A stretch of DNA of 64,000 nt. Source: Ramichloridium luteum (Eukaryota; Ascomycota; Dothideomycetes; Mycosphaerellales; Dissoconiaceae). Shown piece by piece: positions 1-10,074 of this stretch. Below the pieces are notes generated by a model, which saw only the letters and a list, made by a program, of their open reading frames with translations, ran no database searches and was not told the origin of the DNA. Location: positions 1 through 64,000 of the forward strand of contig MTSC01000006.1 of NCBI GenBank assembly GCA_002368545.1. The letters are read 5' to 3'. Position numbers and translations under genes: made by a program. Each line of letters begins with the position of its first letter. The first letter of the stretch is position 1.

Positions 1-3
1 GTA

Positions 4-508
4 CAGTGACCGGCGATTGCAGTGTCTCTCTGCGCACATCATATATCTTTTCTACAACATATATATCGTCTCTGTAGACATATATATTATTTCTACAAGA
101 GTATATATCGTTTCAATCGACAAGCATATATTAATTCTCTGTCGCATATATATCTTCTCTAGCGACATATATATTAATTCTACAACTCCGGCCCCTTACG
201 GCGCCGTACTACCCGAAGCTACTACGGCCCGCTCCGCCAGACTGTCCTGGACTTCTCGTTAGTTCTTGCATCGACTCTCTGCAGAGACGGCGCAGAACCG
301 ATCCTTGTTCTATTATAGCAATGCAAGCATTAGCGCAAAGTGTGGCTGAGTCCGGCGAAGCCGCTGAGTTGTAGAATTAATATATATGCTTACAGAGGAG
401 ATATATATGCAACAGAGAATTAATATATGCTCGCCTACAGAGACGATATAAATGTTGTAGAGAAGATATATAACGTGCGCAGAGAGACACTGCAATCGCC
501 GGTCACTG
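4..508. mobile_element. MITE-like non-autonomous Tc1/mariner-type element (complete, 505 bp)
   Basis: The two ends are inverted copies. The first 33 bases after the TA at 2-3 (starting CAGTGACCGG) are exactly the reverse complement of the last 33 before the TA at 509-510. The similarity continues with mismatches to about 187 on the left and 365 on the right; the left arm carries about 41 extra bases. Both ends are flanked by TA, the target duplication used by Tc1/mariner elements, so 4-508 looks like a full element. The arms contain repeated blocks of the form tct-gtag-acatatata. The ~175-bp centre is GC-richer and codes for nothing recognisable, so the element is non-autonomous. No second copy was seen in this window. 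Class assignment rests on TA flanks and TIR start only. Confidence 0.82.
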
Positions 509-510
509 TA

Positions 511-1123
511 ACTACCTATAGTTACTACACGAACAGCGGGCAGGACTAAGCACCCCCAGATCTTCTCAGGCAATTCTCAGCGCGGTACAACGGCACGCCA
601 CGGGTACCTGCAGACAATGCCTGCCAAGCCGCCGAAAGCGCTCGCGACAGGCTGCTGTTCCTTGTTGCTGCAGACCCCCACTGTCCAACCACAGGCGTCA
701 AACTTTTCTTGATAATTTTCACTTTTAGCACGTGATCTTAGGGTTCCAGTTTCTCAACGTAACCCTAATAACGTGGATTGGAATTGTTTGAAGATGATAC
801 CTTATAATCGATCGGGCATTTTGATTTTGACTCATCATATGTAGATCGTGCCACGCGCGGCTCTCATGCTAGGTTCTTTCCATTTATATTGATGTCAGGC
901 TCACGCCTATCCTAGACCTTGCATATGAAGAAGCATCACGTGTCCAGAACAGAGCTAGAGGTTTGCTGACTCGCAAGCGGGGAGTATGTCGGGTGGGAAA
1001 AACCAACAAGAGATTTATCATAATGACTTACTCTACGTTGCAAAAGATCAATCGCATTCCATCAGAAGGGAGGTCGTTCACCGAGAACCGACAGTTGCGA
1101 AGGCAGCCTCGCGGCACAACGCA
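511..1123. other. Intergenic: MITE right flank and DPH2 upstream region
   Basis: About 610 bases between the MITE and the DPH2 start. It presumably holds the DPH2 promoter and 5' leader. A TTAGGG/CCCTAA pair of single telomere-like hexamers lies near 728-765 but is not a repeat array. No gene seen. Confidence 0.5.
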
Positions 1124-2866
1124 ATGGACGTGGCGGGACCGCCACTACTTTCCACTCCAGCGGAACACATTCTGGATGCAACGGATGTTGAGCCACCGAG
1201 GCATACACCTTCGAAGCTGAACGAAGAAGAATTCATCGAACAATATGAAATACACAAGACTGTCCAGGAAATACACAAGGCCGGCTATCAAAGCGTGGCT
1301 CTTCAATTTCCCGACGAAATGCTTGTCGATGCGCCGCGGATTGTCAGATGCCTACAAGATCGGTTAAATGACATACGCTGGAGCGAAACTGCAAAGTCCG
1401 ATCTGGCTTATGCCTCTGATGAGACGCGAGAAGGCATGAATGCAACAATGCAGCAATCTGCAAGCCTTGCCGGCGCAGCCGCACCTCGTGCACCGCACAC
1501 TGCCGTCAAACTTTGTATTCTTGCCGATACCTCGTACGGAGCCTGCTGTGTTGACGAGGTGGCAGCCGAACACGTGAATGCAGATGTCGTGGTGCATTAC
1601 GGCCGCTCGTGTTTGTCCTCGACGGCACGGCTACCTGTGATATATGTATTTACATCGAAACCGCTGAACCTTGCGGCTGTTCTTGCAGCATTCCGGGAGA
1701 CGTATTCCGACAGGTCCGAGAAAGTATGCTTGATGGCCGACATTCCGTACGCTCATCATATCGACCGACTGTCCCAAAGTTTGCATCACGATGGCTATAC
1801 TAATGTCTTTGCGACCCAAATAGTAAGAGATCCCAGCTCTCCTTTACCAAATCGCACAGTGCCTTCAGAGGTCGTGGCACGACCCGAAGGACTGAAGGAT
1901 TATTCAATCTTTCACATCTCGTCGCCCCCCACTTCTCTACTTTTGATACTTTCATCTCGCGTCAAGAGCATGCACATATTCTCCACCAACGGCCAGGAAG
2001 ACGGTTATGCCGCTCCAGCTGTGGAGGCCTCAGCAGCACAGATCCTGCGTCGGAGGTATGCCCTGATCACCCGCCTGAGCACGGCATCCATATTTGGGAT
2101 TCTGGTCAACACTCTGTCCGTTTCGAACTACATGACGGCTTTGAAGCACTGCCAGGAGGTCATCGCTCGGGCCGGCAAGAAAAGCTATGTCTTTGTCGTT
2201 GGCAAGATCAACACTGCGAAACTAGCAAACTTCAGCGAGGTCGGAGGCTGGGTCATCATTGGATGCTGGGAGAGTAGCTTGACTGAAAGCAGGGATTTCT
2301 ATCGCCCTGTGATCACGCCATTCGAGCTTGATCTAGCGCTTGCGAGCGAAGAAACACGAGTTTGGAATGGCGATTGGATTGGTGATTTTGCTACGCTTCT
2401 TGACCGGCGTCGAATCAATGAAGTGAGCACGAAAGTTGGCGGCAATGATATAAGTGAAGTCGACGGCGATCGAGATCATATGCAGCTCGAAGATGAACAG
2501 AACTCAGACGACGAGCCGCCCGAATTTGATTTGAGAACTGGACGCTATGTTAGTCATACAAGGCCAATGCGACGACAACCTGGGACGGACTTGTATCACA
2601 TACCGGCGAACATGACTACAAATGACCACGAAACTTCATCGGCTCTGATGAAGCGCGCTCAAGGACAGGTGTCGACCATTGCTGGCACTTTCTCGCCCGC
2701 TGCGCATCATTATCGAGAGAACCGGACCTGGCATGGTTTGGGCGATGATCCAGACATAGCATATGAGCGAGATGAGAACGGTGACATTGTTGGGTCCGCT
2801 GTGGAAGAAGGTCGGTCGGGGTTGGCACAAGGTTATACGGTCGGTATCGAAGAGCAGCGCTCTTGA
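1124..2866 (+). CDS. DPH2: Diphthamide biosynthesis protein 2 (Dph2)
   Basis: Single-exon gene of 580 aa. With Dph1 it forms the cytosolic iron-sulfur, SAM-dependent complex that moves the 3-amino-3-carboxypropyl group to a histidine of elongation factor 2, the first step of diphthamide synthesis. Visible family marks are the N-terminal STPAEHILD-like start, the block ADTSYGACCVDE (about residues 135-146), HYGRSCLS (158-165) and the C-terminal WVIIGCWESSL...FYRPVITPFEL block typical of Dph2 rather than Dph1. Cysteines lie in these blocks, as expected for cluster binding. The frame is open 46 codons further up to an ATG at 986, but that extension looks unlike the family, so the ATG at 1124 is preferred. 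The low-complexity acidic tail after residue ~440 is common in fungi. It lies in tandem with the GNAT gene downstream. Confidence 0.93.
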   Translation: MDVAGPPLLSTPAEHILDATDVEPPRHTPSKLNEEEFIEQYEIHKTVQEIHKAGYQSVALQFPDEMLVDAPRIVRCLQDRLNDIRWSETAKSDLAYASDETREGMNATMQQSASLAGAAAPRAPHTAVKLCILADTSYGACCVDEVAAEHVNADVVVHYGRSCLSSTARLPVIYVFTSKPLNLAAVLAAFRETYSDRSEKVCLMADIPYAHHIDRLSQSLHHDGYTNVFATQIVRDPSSPLPNRTVPSEVVARPEGLKDYSIFHISSPPTSLLLILSSRVKSMHIFSTNGQEDGYAAPAVEASAAQILRRRYALITRLSTASIFGILVNTLSVSNYMTALKHCQEVIARAGKKSYVFVVGKINTAKLANFSEVGGWVIIGCWESSLTESRDFYRPVITPFELDLALASEETRVWNGDWIGDFATLLDRRRINEVSTKVGGNDISEVDGDRDHMQLEDEQNSDDEPPEFDLRTGRYVSHTRPMRRQPGTDLYHIPANMTTNDHETSSALMKRAQGQVSTIAGTFSPAAHHYRENRTWHGLGDDPDIAYERDENGDIVGSAVEEGRSGLAQGYTVGIEEQRS

Positions 2867-3207
2867 GTTTGCGACTATCTCCCAAACCATAGACATGACA
2901 CTACTTTCAACATAAGTTCAAAAATCTTCACAATACTTTTCAGAATAAACAGAACCACATTCCGGTCTTGTGCTCAGACGATGGTGATTGTTGGGCTGCA
3001 TGTCACAAAATCGTTGATGTTCTGTGCCGAAGTCAAAGCTTTGCACACCCTGGTGCGGCACGGAACGGTATCTTCGTGACCATTTCGTTGAGTCACATCC
3101 GACTTTGTACATGCTGCGGAAGTGGCCCGGACAATTATATAAATTGTCAGTCATCACGCCGTCTTTGTGGTTTCATAGGAAGCGGACATTATCGCATCCC
3201 TAACACC
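2867..3207. other. Intergenic between DPH2 and GNAT gene
   Basis: About 340 bases between two genes on the same strand. They must contain the DPH2 3' end and the promoter of the acetyltransferase gene. The frame upstream of 3208 is open, but the peptide is Cys/His/Ser-rich and unlike an N-terminal extension. Confidence 0.4.
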
Positions 3208-4053
3208 ATGGACTTTCTACTGAACAGCTTCAGTGGCCCGAAGGTCCTGCTAGATGCGGAGGCTTTGCACCTACTGCGTCAGCTGGATGCGATCAAGACA
3301 TTTCACAGTACTTCTGATTCCTCCCGGGCTTTGCATGTTGCTGGCTCGACCACCATCATCACTGATGCTAAGTATGGCCACAAACTCAACCGTACGGTCG
3401 GCATTGGCGTGACGAATGTTTTTACTCCGGTTGATCTCGAAGCATTGGAACGTGCTTATCAGACAATCGGGCTTTATCCAGAGATTCATATATGTCAATA
3501 TTTCGACGGGGCCACCAATGATATCCTCAAGAAGTCTGCATATCGCGAGACTCAATCGGTGTGTACCTTCGTTCAAAAGCTTGATGAGGGTCATCCACGA
3601 TCGACATCTCCGGTACATCAGGACAGAGGACCGTCCGTTTCCCAGACAAGCGAATATGATTTGTTCGTCTCTATGTCGCTGGAGGGCTTCAGAAGTAATG
3701 GCCGAGATCCTGAATTGCTGGAAGTTCTTGCGAAATGTGCCGTGAACCGGCAGGACACGACTTTATTCCTTGCAAGAATCGATGGGCAAGTCGCTGGCAC
3801 AGCTGCCATGGCCATCCTTCCGGTCGGCACAGGAAAAATCGCCAATATGTACATTGACAGCACGTTGCCGACTTTTCGATCGCGTGGTATTCAACATGCA
3901 CTCATCCATGCCCGGCTTGCGATTGCCCAAGAGCTCGGCTGCCGACTTGCTATTGCATCCGCACGGGAAGGCAGCGCGAGCGCGCGAAATTTCGAACGGG
4001 CAGGCTTCGACCTGGCGTTCAGGAGCTTGGTATATTCCAAAGGTGTACCGTAG
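3208..4053 (+). CDS. GNAT-family N-acetyltransferase
   Basis: Single-exon gene of 281 aa with a C-terminal GNAT fold. The strand LFLARIDGQVAGTAAMAI (about 187-203) is followed by the acetyl-CoA pyrophosphate-binding loop FRSRGIQHALI (about 223-233, the R/Q-x-x-G-x-G/A motif with Q replacing the last G-x position), the helix RLAIAQELGCRLAIASA and the final ARNFERAGFDLAFRSLVYSK. The N-terminal 150 residues (MDFLLNSFSGPKVLLDAEALHL) match the layout of fungal and bacterial GNAT proteins annotated only by domain. Substrate cannot be told. The start is the ATG at 3208, the first that gives a family-like N-terminus. The gene is convergent with the methyltransferase gene, with 86 bases between stop codons. 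Confidence 0.82.
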   Translation: MDFLLNSFSGPKVLLDAEALHLLRQLDAIKTFHSTSDSSRALHVAGSTTIITDAKYGHKLNRTVGIGVTNVFTPVDLEALERAYQTIGLYPEIHICQYFDGATNDILKKSAYRETQSVCTFVQKLDEGHPRSTSPVHQDRGPSVSQTSEYDLFVSMSLEGFRSNGRDPELLEVLAKCAVNRQDTTLFLARIDGQVAGTAAMAILPVGTGKIANMYIDSTLPTFRSRGIQHALIHARLAIAQELGCRLAIASAREGSASARNFERAGFDLAFRSLVYSKGVP

Positions 4054-4139
4054 GACTATGCAGATAGTTCGTATTGCTTCTCGGGTTCTTTGCCCGATCG
4101 AGGTTGTGTTTAAAGATGCTTGGTGATGCCAAAGGCGAC

Positions 4140-5234
4140 CTATACCTTCACGATGACTTCACCGTGCACCATTTCCATCCTAGCATCATTGCTTTCTACC
4201 CAGTGCCGCCACGCGAGGGCATACTCCTCCATGCGAGTCCTGCAAAAATGTGAGCAGCAAGCTTCACAGTAATGAGCGACAAACTTACGCGGTTACACCT
4301 CGACTGAGGAGTGCATCGGCGAATATACCGTGTGAACACCGTGCCGGCCAATGCCGCCCATAGTCTCTGCGACCCTCCTTCGTGTCGCAGATGGCGACCC
4401 GAAGCTGACTCGTCACATCTCGTTTCCGTGCCCCGGCCTTCCTGGCCCACTTGTCAAGATCACGGCCTGCGGTCGTGCTGCCACCTGAGTTGCTATGCAC
4501 AATCTGCACAAACCGAAAACACTCATTCAGGGCCGAGGAAGGGGGAGCGAAATGCACACTGTCCAGAACGCCTTCCCGCATGCATAGGGCGCCGCCTTTC
4601 TTTGTCACCCGTAGTAGTTCCTTGACAGCTCGAATTGGCTCACCCAGGTGCGCAAGGACTTGATGTACATGCACGAAATCAAAGGCGCCGGTGTTGAAAG
4701 GGAGCTCGTAGATGTCAGCCTGCACGAATTGGATGTTTTTGACGCCCGAGCCGTCTGCCAGAGCAGCTGCAGTCACCAAAACCGCGCCCAAGTGATCGAC
4801 CCCAATTACCTCACCATTTGGACACACTCCTTTCGCAAGTTCGATCGCCATCTTCCCGGAACCACAGCCAGCATCCAGGACCTTCAAATTCGAATTCCCT
4901 GCCAATTGCTGTTCTAATGTTGAGAACATGTAGGAGCAATGGTAGTAAAGAAGCGGGGTTTGCTCTGAACTGAATGGCCCCATGACCAAATATTTTGGCG
5001 AGTAGCGTCTTCGTACAGCGGCGGGCAGACGATGGTGGAATAGCTGGGCGATGCCAAAAGCTGTTGTTTGGCGTCAGCTGAGGTGGGTACGGAGGCAGTT
5101 CCAAGTGTTGTGCAAGTCCAGCTCAAATCTGCAAGACGTGGGCGTTTCCTTTCGACAGTGTCCGGGGAGGAGTTGGCTTCCGGAAACACTGCCTTCAACT
5201 CATCTAGTGAGATGATCTGGAGACCAAGCATCAT
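4140..5234 (-). CDS. Class I SAM-dependent methyltransferase (UbiE-like), spliced
   Basis: Exons, in transcript order: 5138-5234 (tentative), 4289-5060, 4140-4239; product 322 aa if exon 1 is right. Motif I LKVLDAGCGSGKMAIELA, the acidic residue of motif II (GEVIGVDH) and FDFVHVHQVLAHL make a class I methyltransferase. The C-terminal pattern W-x-x-W-x-x-x-x-DA...GEVI, seen across the splice (AWRHWVESNDAR...GEVIVKV), is common in fungal UbiE-like enzymes of unknown substrate. The last intron (4240-4288, 49 bp, GTAAGT...GCAG) is well supported because the frame before it stops at once. The region upstream of the ATG at 4981-4983 (QLFHHRLPAAVRRRYSPKYLV) reads as protein back to an AG at 5061. 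A weak GTCTTG donor would join it to the ATG at 5234. The 5' end is therefore uncertain. Confidence 0.75.
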
Positions 5235-5594
5235 GAGATGAACTGAGCATTGTCACATGAAAGCAAAGCAAGTTGTGTTCTATACATGTCTTCATCAACT
5301 GCAGCCCCACTGCTATTTACAATATGATCCTACGTAAAGGCCGGCCTCCCCGGCACATCAACATAATCGGGGACAGCAAATATCGCATAAAAATTCATGA
5401 TTTTTCCTCATAATCCCAAACGCCGAGACGATGCCGCGAAATGCAGAGTGATACGAAAATGTCGAGAGGCACCCGTGAATTAGTCTAGGAGCGAGTATTG
5501 CTTCGGGCGTGATGGCAGCAAAGCCCCCATGAGACAATTTTGATGCTGGAGCCTCGTATCACGTTGAATGTGGCCGCTGTACGTACGTGGTACG
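5235..5594. other. Intergenic between methyltransferase and KRE6-like gene
   Basis: About 360 bases. They hold the methyltransferase 5' region and the 3' end of the KRE6-like gene, both minus strand. No other feature seen. Confidence 0.4.
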
Positions 5595-7915
5595 TCATGT
5601 GCTGCAGCCGTGCATGAAGGAGTTCTTTGGCCACGAGTAGCCGGCGTCGGACCAATGTGTAAGGTTGACGTTATTGTACGGTTCAGGGTGATTCTTGATG
5701 TATTCAGTCGTCTCGTATCCCGGAGGATCGCAGGTTACCATCCACGATCCAGCAGGCTGATACCATCGCACGTAGTCAATCTGCATGACTGTGGGGAACT
5801 TCAACACTGCCCAATCGATGTCAACCCAATTGTGAGAGAACCCTAGATTCAGTACCATCGACATCGGCTCTTCAGAAATTAGTCGCTGGCCAATGTTCCC
5901 GTTTGGACCAATAGCGCGAGCGTCGAATTTCATCATCTCCTGGTCGCCGATGAACCAAGATATGAAGGCGTCTTCGTCGCTACCTGGCTTGTACTCGAAC
6001 GCGTATTTCTGGAATTCTTTTCCGTCATACCAATCGTTGTTCAGCATAGAGGTGGTCGACACTGCTTGCTGATATGGTCCTCCTACCCATGTATTCACCT
6101 GACTGATGCTGTAATTTTGATTTTCCATGAAATCATAATTCGGGTAGTACCAAATGTCGAAGGGAGCGACCTGGTAGGATTGTGTTGCCACGCCCAGATT
6201 CAGCCCGCCCCAGTCGGCACTAATTTCAGCAATATCAATCTCGGGAGCTCCGCGGCCTCTCCCTGGTGTTGGGTGATCTTCACCAGGACACGTGCAGGAC
6301 GCCAAGCGCTGGCCTGGAAGATTACTGATACCGTCGGGGGCTGATTGATTGGGTGTGATACCGACGTCGCACGAATCGTATGTATACGGCCACAAGCCGT
6401 CCGTGGTTGCCAGATAACCCGGTCTGCCTAGGTTTCCAATGGTCCATACTCCAGGCCAGTATGCGTGTTTCCCGGCTGGACCTGGAAGGGACATTGAGAC
6501 CTCAAAAGCGCCACCTTTGAAACAGAGCTGATTCCATGAGTTCAACATGGCGGAGCGGTAGTCGAGGCCGTGATTTGGGAATTTGTCGAGCTGCAAGCGT
6601 AATGTACCGCCACCTATCAAAGCTCGAGTTAGCACTTCTAGCACTGTATCAAGATCATGGGTACCATACCAGTGTTTGCAGCGTCTGGGTCATACCACTC
6701 AAGATCTTGCGTGGCACCGTACCAAAAATCTGGCGCAAACCAATATGGGTCATCGCCCGGATAGAAAGTCCGGTTATCCAGATTGAATTCGTCGCTGAAA
6801 ACGAGGACGAGGTCTGTGCCATCGGTGCTCTTACGGGTTCTGGCGCTTTGGGGAGTATCGGGATCAATCAACCCTCGTCGGATATTCCGCAGAAGTGGGT
6901 AGACCTTGTCATTGACATGAGCCCAGGCAGGAGTCTCTCCCACGTATCCTGGCATTTGGTTGAGTGGCGTTTCGTAGGTGTATGGTATCAAGTTCGTTCC
7001 CGTAAATGATACGACAGGGAGGATCACAAATATGCAAAGCAACCCAATGAGAAGAAAGATCATGCCGAGAGTATTGACGATGTTCTTCCGCGAAAATCGA
7101 TCTCCCCACGAAGGGCGGAACTTCGCATCGTCATCCCAAGCGGGCATGTGCATATCGTCGTCATCTTCTTTCTGGTCCACATAGAGTGAGGCGAACGCCA
7201 TGCGGTCATCGACATAAGGCACGAAAGGTGTCTTCTCGGGATCAGCATCGTTGATGAAGCTGGGCGTGTGGCCCTTGCCTGATACAGCGCTGATCAAGGC
7301 GGATGCATATTTCTCATCTGCTGAACGTGAATGGGATCGGATAGGAGTTCCGATAGTGCTATTCTGAACAGAGCTGTACAGGCTGGCCGTCCGTTTGTCG
7401 TCTTTGAAAGGGTTCGACAATCGCTGGGCCAAGTCGGTTGAGGACACGCCAGCCATGAGGTGTGTTGACGAGTTATAGCGCGGCAGAGGGGTCGCTGAAG
7501 ACACGTCGAGCTGAGAGTTGTTCCTAGTATCGAACGGATTGCCCAATCCTTTGGAGAAACTGAGCTGTGAAGTGCCCGTCGAGGCAGCGCTCATGGCTGT
7601 GCCAGGTGGCCTCTGAGGTTCTAGCAGGCTTATAGCCTTTGTATCATTCTCTTTCCTTGCTGCTTCAGATGAGGCAGCGTCGACTTCCACAGAACTTTGA
7701 AGCTCTATGGACGCAGAATCCTTTTCGCGGGGCGCAATGGTGTCATGATCCGTTGGAGACTGGCTTGAGCGGGTTCTTGATTGTAGCTGCCCGGCAGACC
7801 GCTCCGCGTCTAAGTTTGTCGCAGAGCGACCAGCCTGTTGTGACAGACCATGTGCAGCAAGGCTCTCGCGTGAGGAAGTCGAAGACTGCGAGGCTGCGGG
7901 CTGTGCGATGGGCAT
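5595..7915 (-). CDS. KRE6: Beta-glucan synthesis-associated protein, KRE6/SKN1 family (GH16 fold)
   Basis: Exons 6670-7915 and 5595-6613 with one 56-bp intron (6614-6669, GTATGG...ATAG); 754 aa. The protein is type II: a Ser/Thr-rich cytosolic tail of about 275 residues, one membrane segment (about 280-303, GMIFLLIGLLCIFVILPVV), then a lumenal domain. The splice joins DPDAANT to GGGTLRLQLDKF, as in the family. The lumenal part has the KRE6/SKN1 blocks YRSAMLNSWNQLCFKGG, YWPGVWTIGNLGRPGY and YTYDSCDVG. It also has the GH16 catalytic pattern E-I-D-I-A-E (about 538-543). Family members act in the secretory pathway and are needed for cell-wall beta-1,6-glucan. The frame is open upstream to about 7996 but has no ATG there, so 7915 is the first possible start. 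Whether it is KRE6 or SKN1 cannot be decided from one locus. Confidence 0.93.
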
Positions 7916-10074
7916 GGCAGTGACCTGTGCTCGGCAAATACGCCGATGTGTCGCGAGGCCGAAGGCTGTGTGAGTAGAGTTGAAATAAGTAGACAAACAG
8001 AAACAGTGCTCCGATAGACGTTATCGCAGCCGGCACTGCTGCGATGCGCGATTAACGCGCGATGAGGATGTGCACCTGTCCGTGTGTTTGATCGTCGCGA
8101 GAGTGAACCACGTAATGACAGTCTCGTTGGAAATGGCGAAGTCGTGTTGTCGCGGTGGTACGCGGAGTGCGACGCGATTCGAGGCTCTGATGCTGCCGCT
8201 CAGTTGCGCATGATTACGGGAGGAAGAAAGCAGCCCTTCGCCGCAGCTCATCGGGATCCCGTCCTGGTCGAGGGGCGGTGGTAGTGACCGTAAATTTCGG
8301 TAGCTTGCAATCCAATGACGGAGATCACGGAAGGCGCGCCTGTCAACAGCCAAGCACGTGGATATGGCGGTTCTGTGATCAAGAAATAGAAATTGATGAA
8401 GCCAAGAACGGCGGCAACACAGGACCAAGATAGTCGCAGCTAAGGCTCATAGGTCCTGCTGTCGCGCTTGAACGCCGGTGCTTGCTGTCGGGAGCGAGGT
8501 AGTAGTCACAGTAGCTTGTGAGTCTATCCTTGCACACACTGACGTCTGTGGAAACACGGCCGGGAGTAGCGGCTCGAGTGTACGATACTGCCAAAGTCCT
8601 GCCGAGACAGGCGTTCGTCGAAACAACAGAGGATTCGACTGTGTTACTCTGGTTATACTACATTAGCATAGTTTCATCGCGCAAACATCTCGCGCAATCC
8701 ACCAATATACAGCAGGATATCTTGGTCGATGATGCTCATTCTGTCCTACCGGTCTAATGATAAGAGACTTCAGTACTGGATCGCGATCAGAATAGCATCG
8801 GGCGTGCGAACTTACCAGCCGGACCACCCCACCTCTTTCCGTTAGCTTCTCTCACGCTTCCTCAACGTCTAGCAGTAGTGTCCCTCCGGTTGCAGACTCT
8901 GGCTGTCACACCATACGTGAGTGCCAACTGGAATCAACCGTTCATGAAAGCATTAGGTAGATACGCTTACTTCACCACGATAAATTTGTTCGGGTCCAGA
9001 AGTGATGATGCAGCTCCTTCACCAAGTATTGACAGCATGTGTGGACATGGGCGGCGCAATGTTAGCTTGTATTCCTGCGGCACGTCAGAGCTGCGATGTA
9101 CAGTACAGTATATCTCCGCATCGGTCTTGACCGCGCCATATGCGCCACCACGCACATGTGTTGAACGCGTCGCACGCCAGACTTGGCCGATCCTCCGATC
9201 CACTGCCCCACGCCTCGGGCTGGCCCCAAGAACGGCCTCGCGTTTTTACCACCAACCCTGGAAGTCAAAAATTTCCTTGTAGATGTGCTGACACCAGCGC
9301 TCTGCATTTTGCAGCTGGATACCGCAGGCCCCTAGAAGACTTGCGCAAAATATATGACATCTGAGATCATGAGCAACTCCTGGCTTGCCTTCTATCTGAT
9401 CAATCGAGGAGTTTCGGAGGTTTCTGCAAGACTTCGATACCTGAATGATATCCTCACGGCGAGCATGATCCTCGTAGGCGTGGTTTTCATATGACGAGTC
9501 CCGCGATATGGGTCTCCGCAGATGCAGGCCGGCAGATGAAGCGGCAGGAGCACCACTTCGACGGCTGTCACGACCAATGTCACGAACTCCTCGATAGGCC
9601 CAATTTCAATGATTAATACACAGCTTAGTTGACACAAAGAGATACACTGCCACAGTAGGAGCTAAACTAAACAGATCATAATGAACAACAAGAGCCAGTG
9701 GGTTCGCAACGAATAAACACAACAAGAACGAAAGCATTGTTTGGTATCACGACAAATCCATCGCCTCTCCCGCATCACCTCAGTCGATCAATCCAACGCC
9801 GCAAGTGACTTCTCTGACCGGAAACTCCGAGCAGGTGTGTTGATGGTGAAGTTTCAGACGACCGATCTCTCAAATTTGTACGGCGAGGACGTTCATTGGT
9901 TCCGTGTGTTATTAGCGGCATTAAAAGGTTGCGTTCTAGTCCACGGTTTTGTTCTTCAACACCAGCACAAAGCTGAAAGAGGGAGGGCCAGCAACTAAGG
10001 GAATGTCGACCAGCATCGGGTGGGGTTCTCAATAACCACATTTGGGGCTTGAGAACGGTGCCCGTGGCTGGCAA
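7916..10074. other. 2.2-kb region without recognisable gene
   Basis: Only short open frames of arbitrary composition occur on either strand; the longest is about 134 codons at 8878-9282. None resembles a known family or continues across a plausible splice. The region contains the 5' leader of the KRE6-like gene and the 3' end of the septin gene. GC content is like that of the gene regions, so it is not a RIP island. A long leader or a non-coding RNA is possible but not shown. Confidence 0.45.

Noticed and set aside
17..731. Short open frames within and next to the MITE
   Set aside because: They are translations of the repeated acatatata blocks and cannot be coding.
728..765. TTAGGG and CCCTAA near the MITE, considered as telomere sequence
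   Set aside because: Single hexamers only, no array; housekeeping genes follow on both sides.
986..1123. Upstream in-frame extension of DPH2 starting at the ATG at 986
   Set aside because: The 46 extra residues are unlike Dph2 N-termini, whereas the protein from 1124 starts as the family does.
2968..3207. 80-codon upstream extension of the GNAT protein
   Set aside because: Cys/Ser/His-rich chance-like peptide; the ATG at 3208 gives the family-like start.
8878..9282. 134-codon plus-strand frame in the 2.2-kb gap
   Set aside because: No family resemblance, and composition is typical of a chance frame in GC-moderate DNA.
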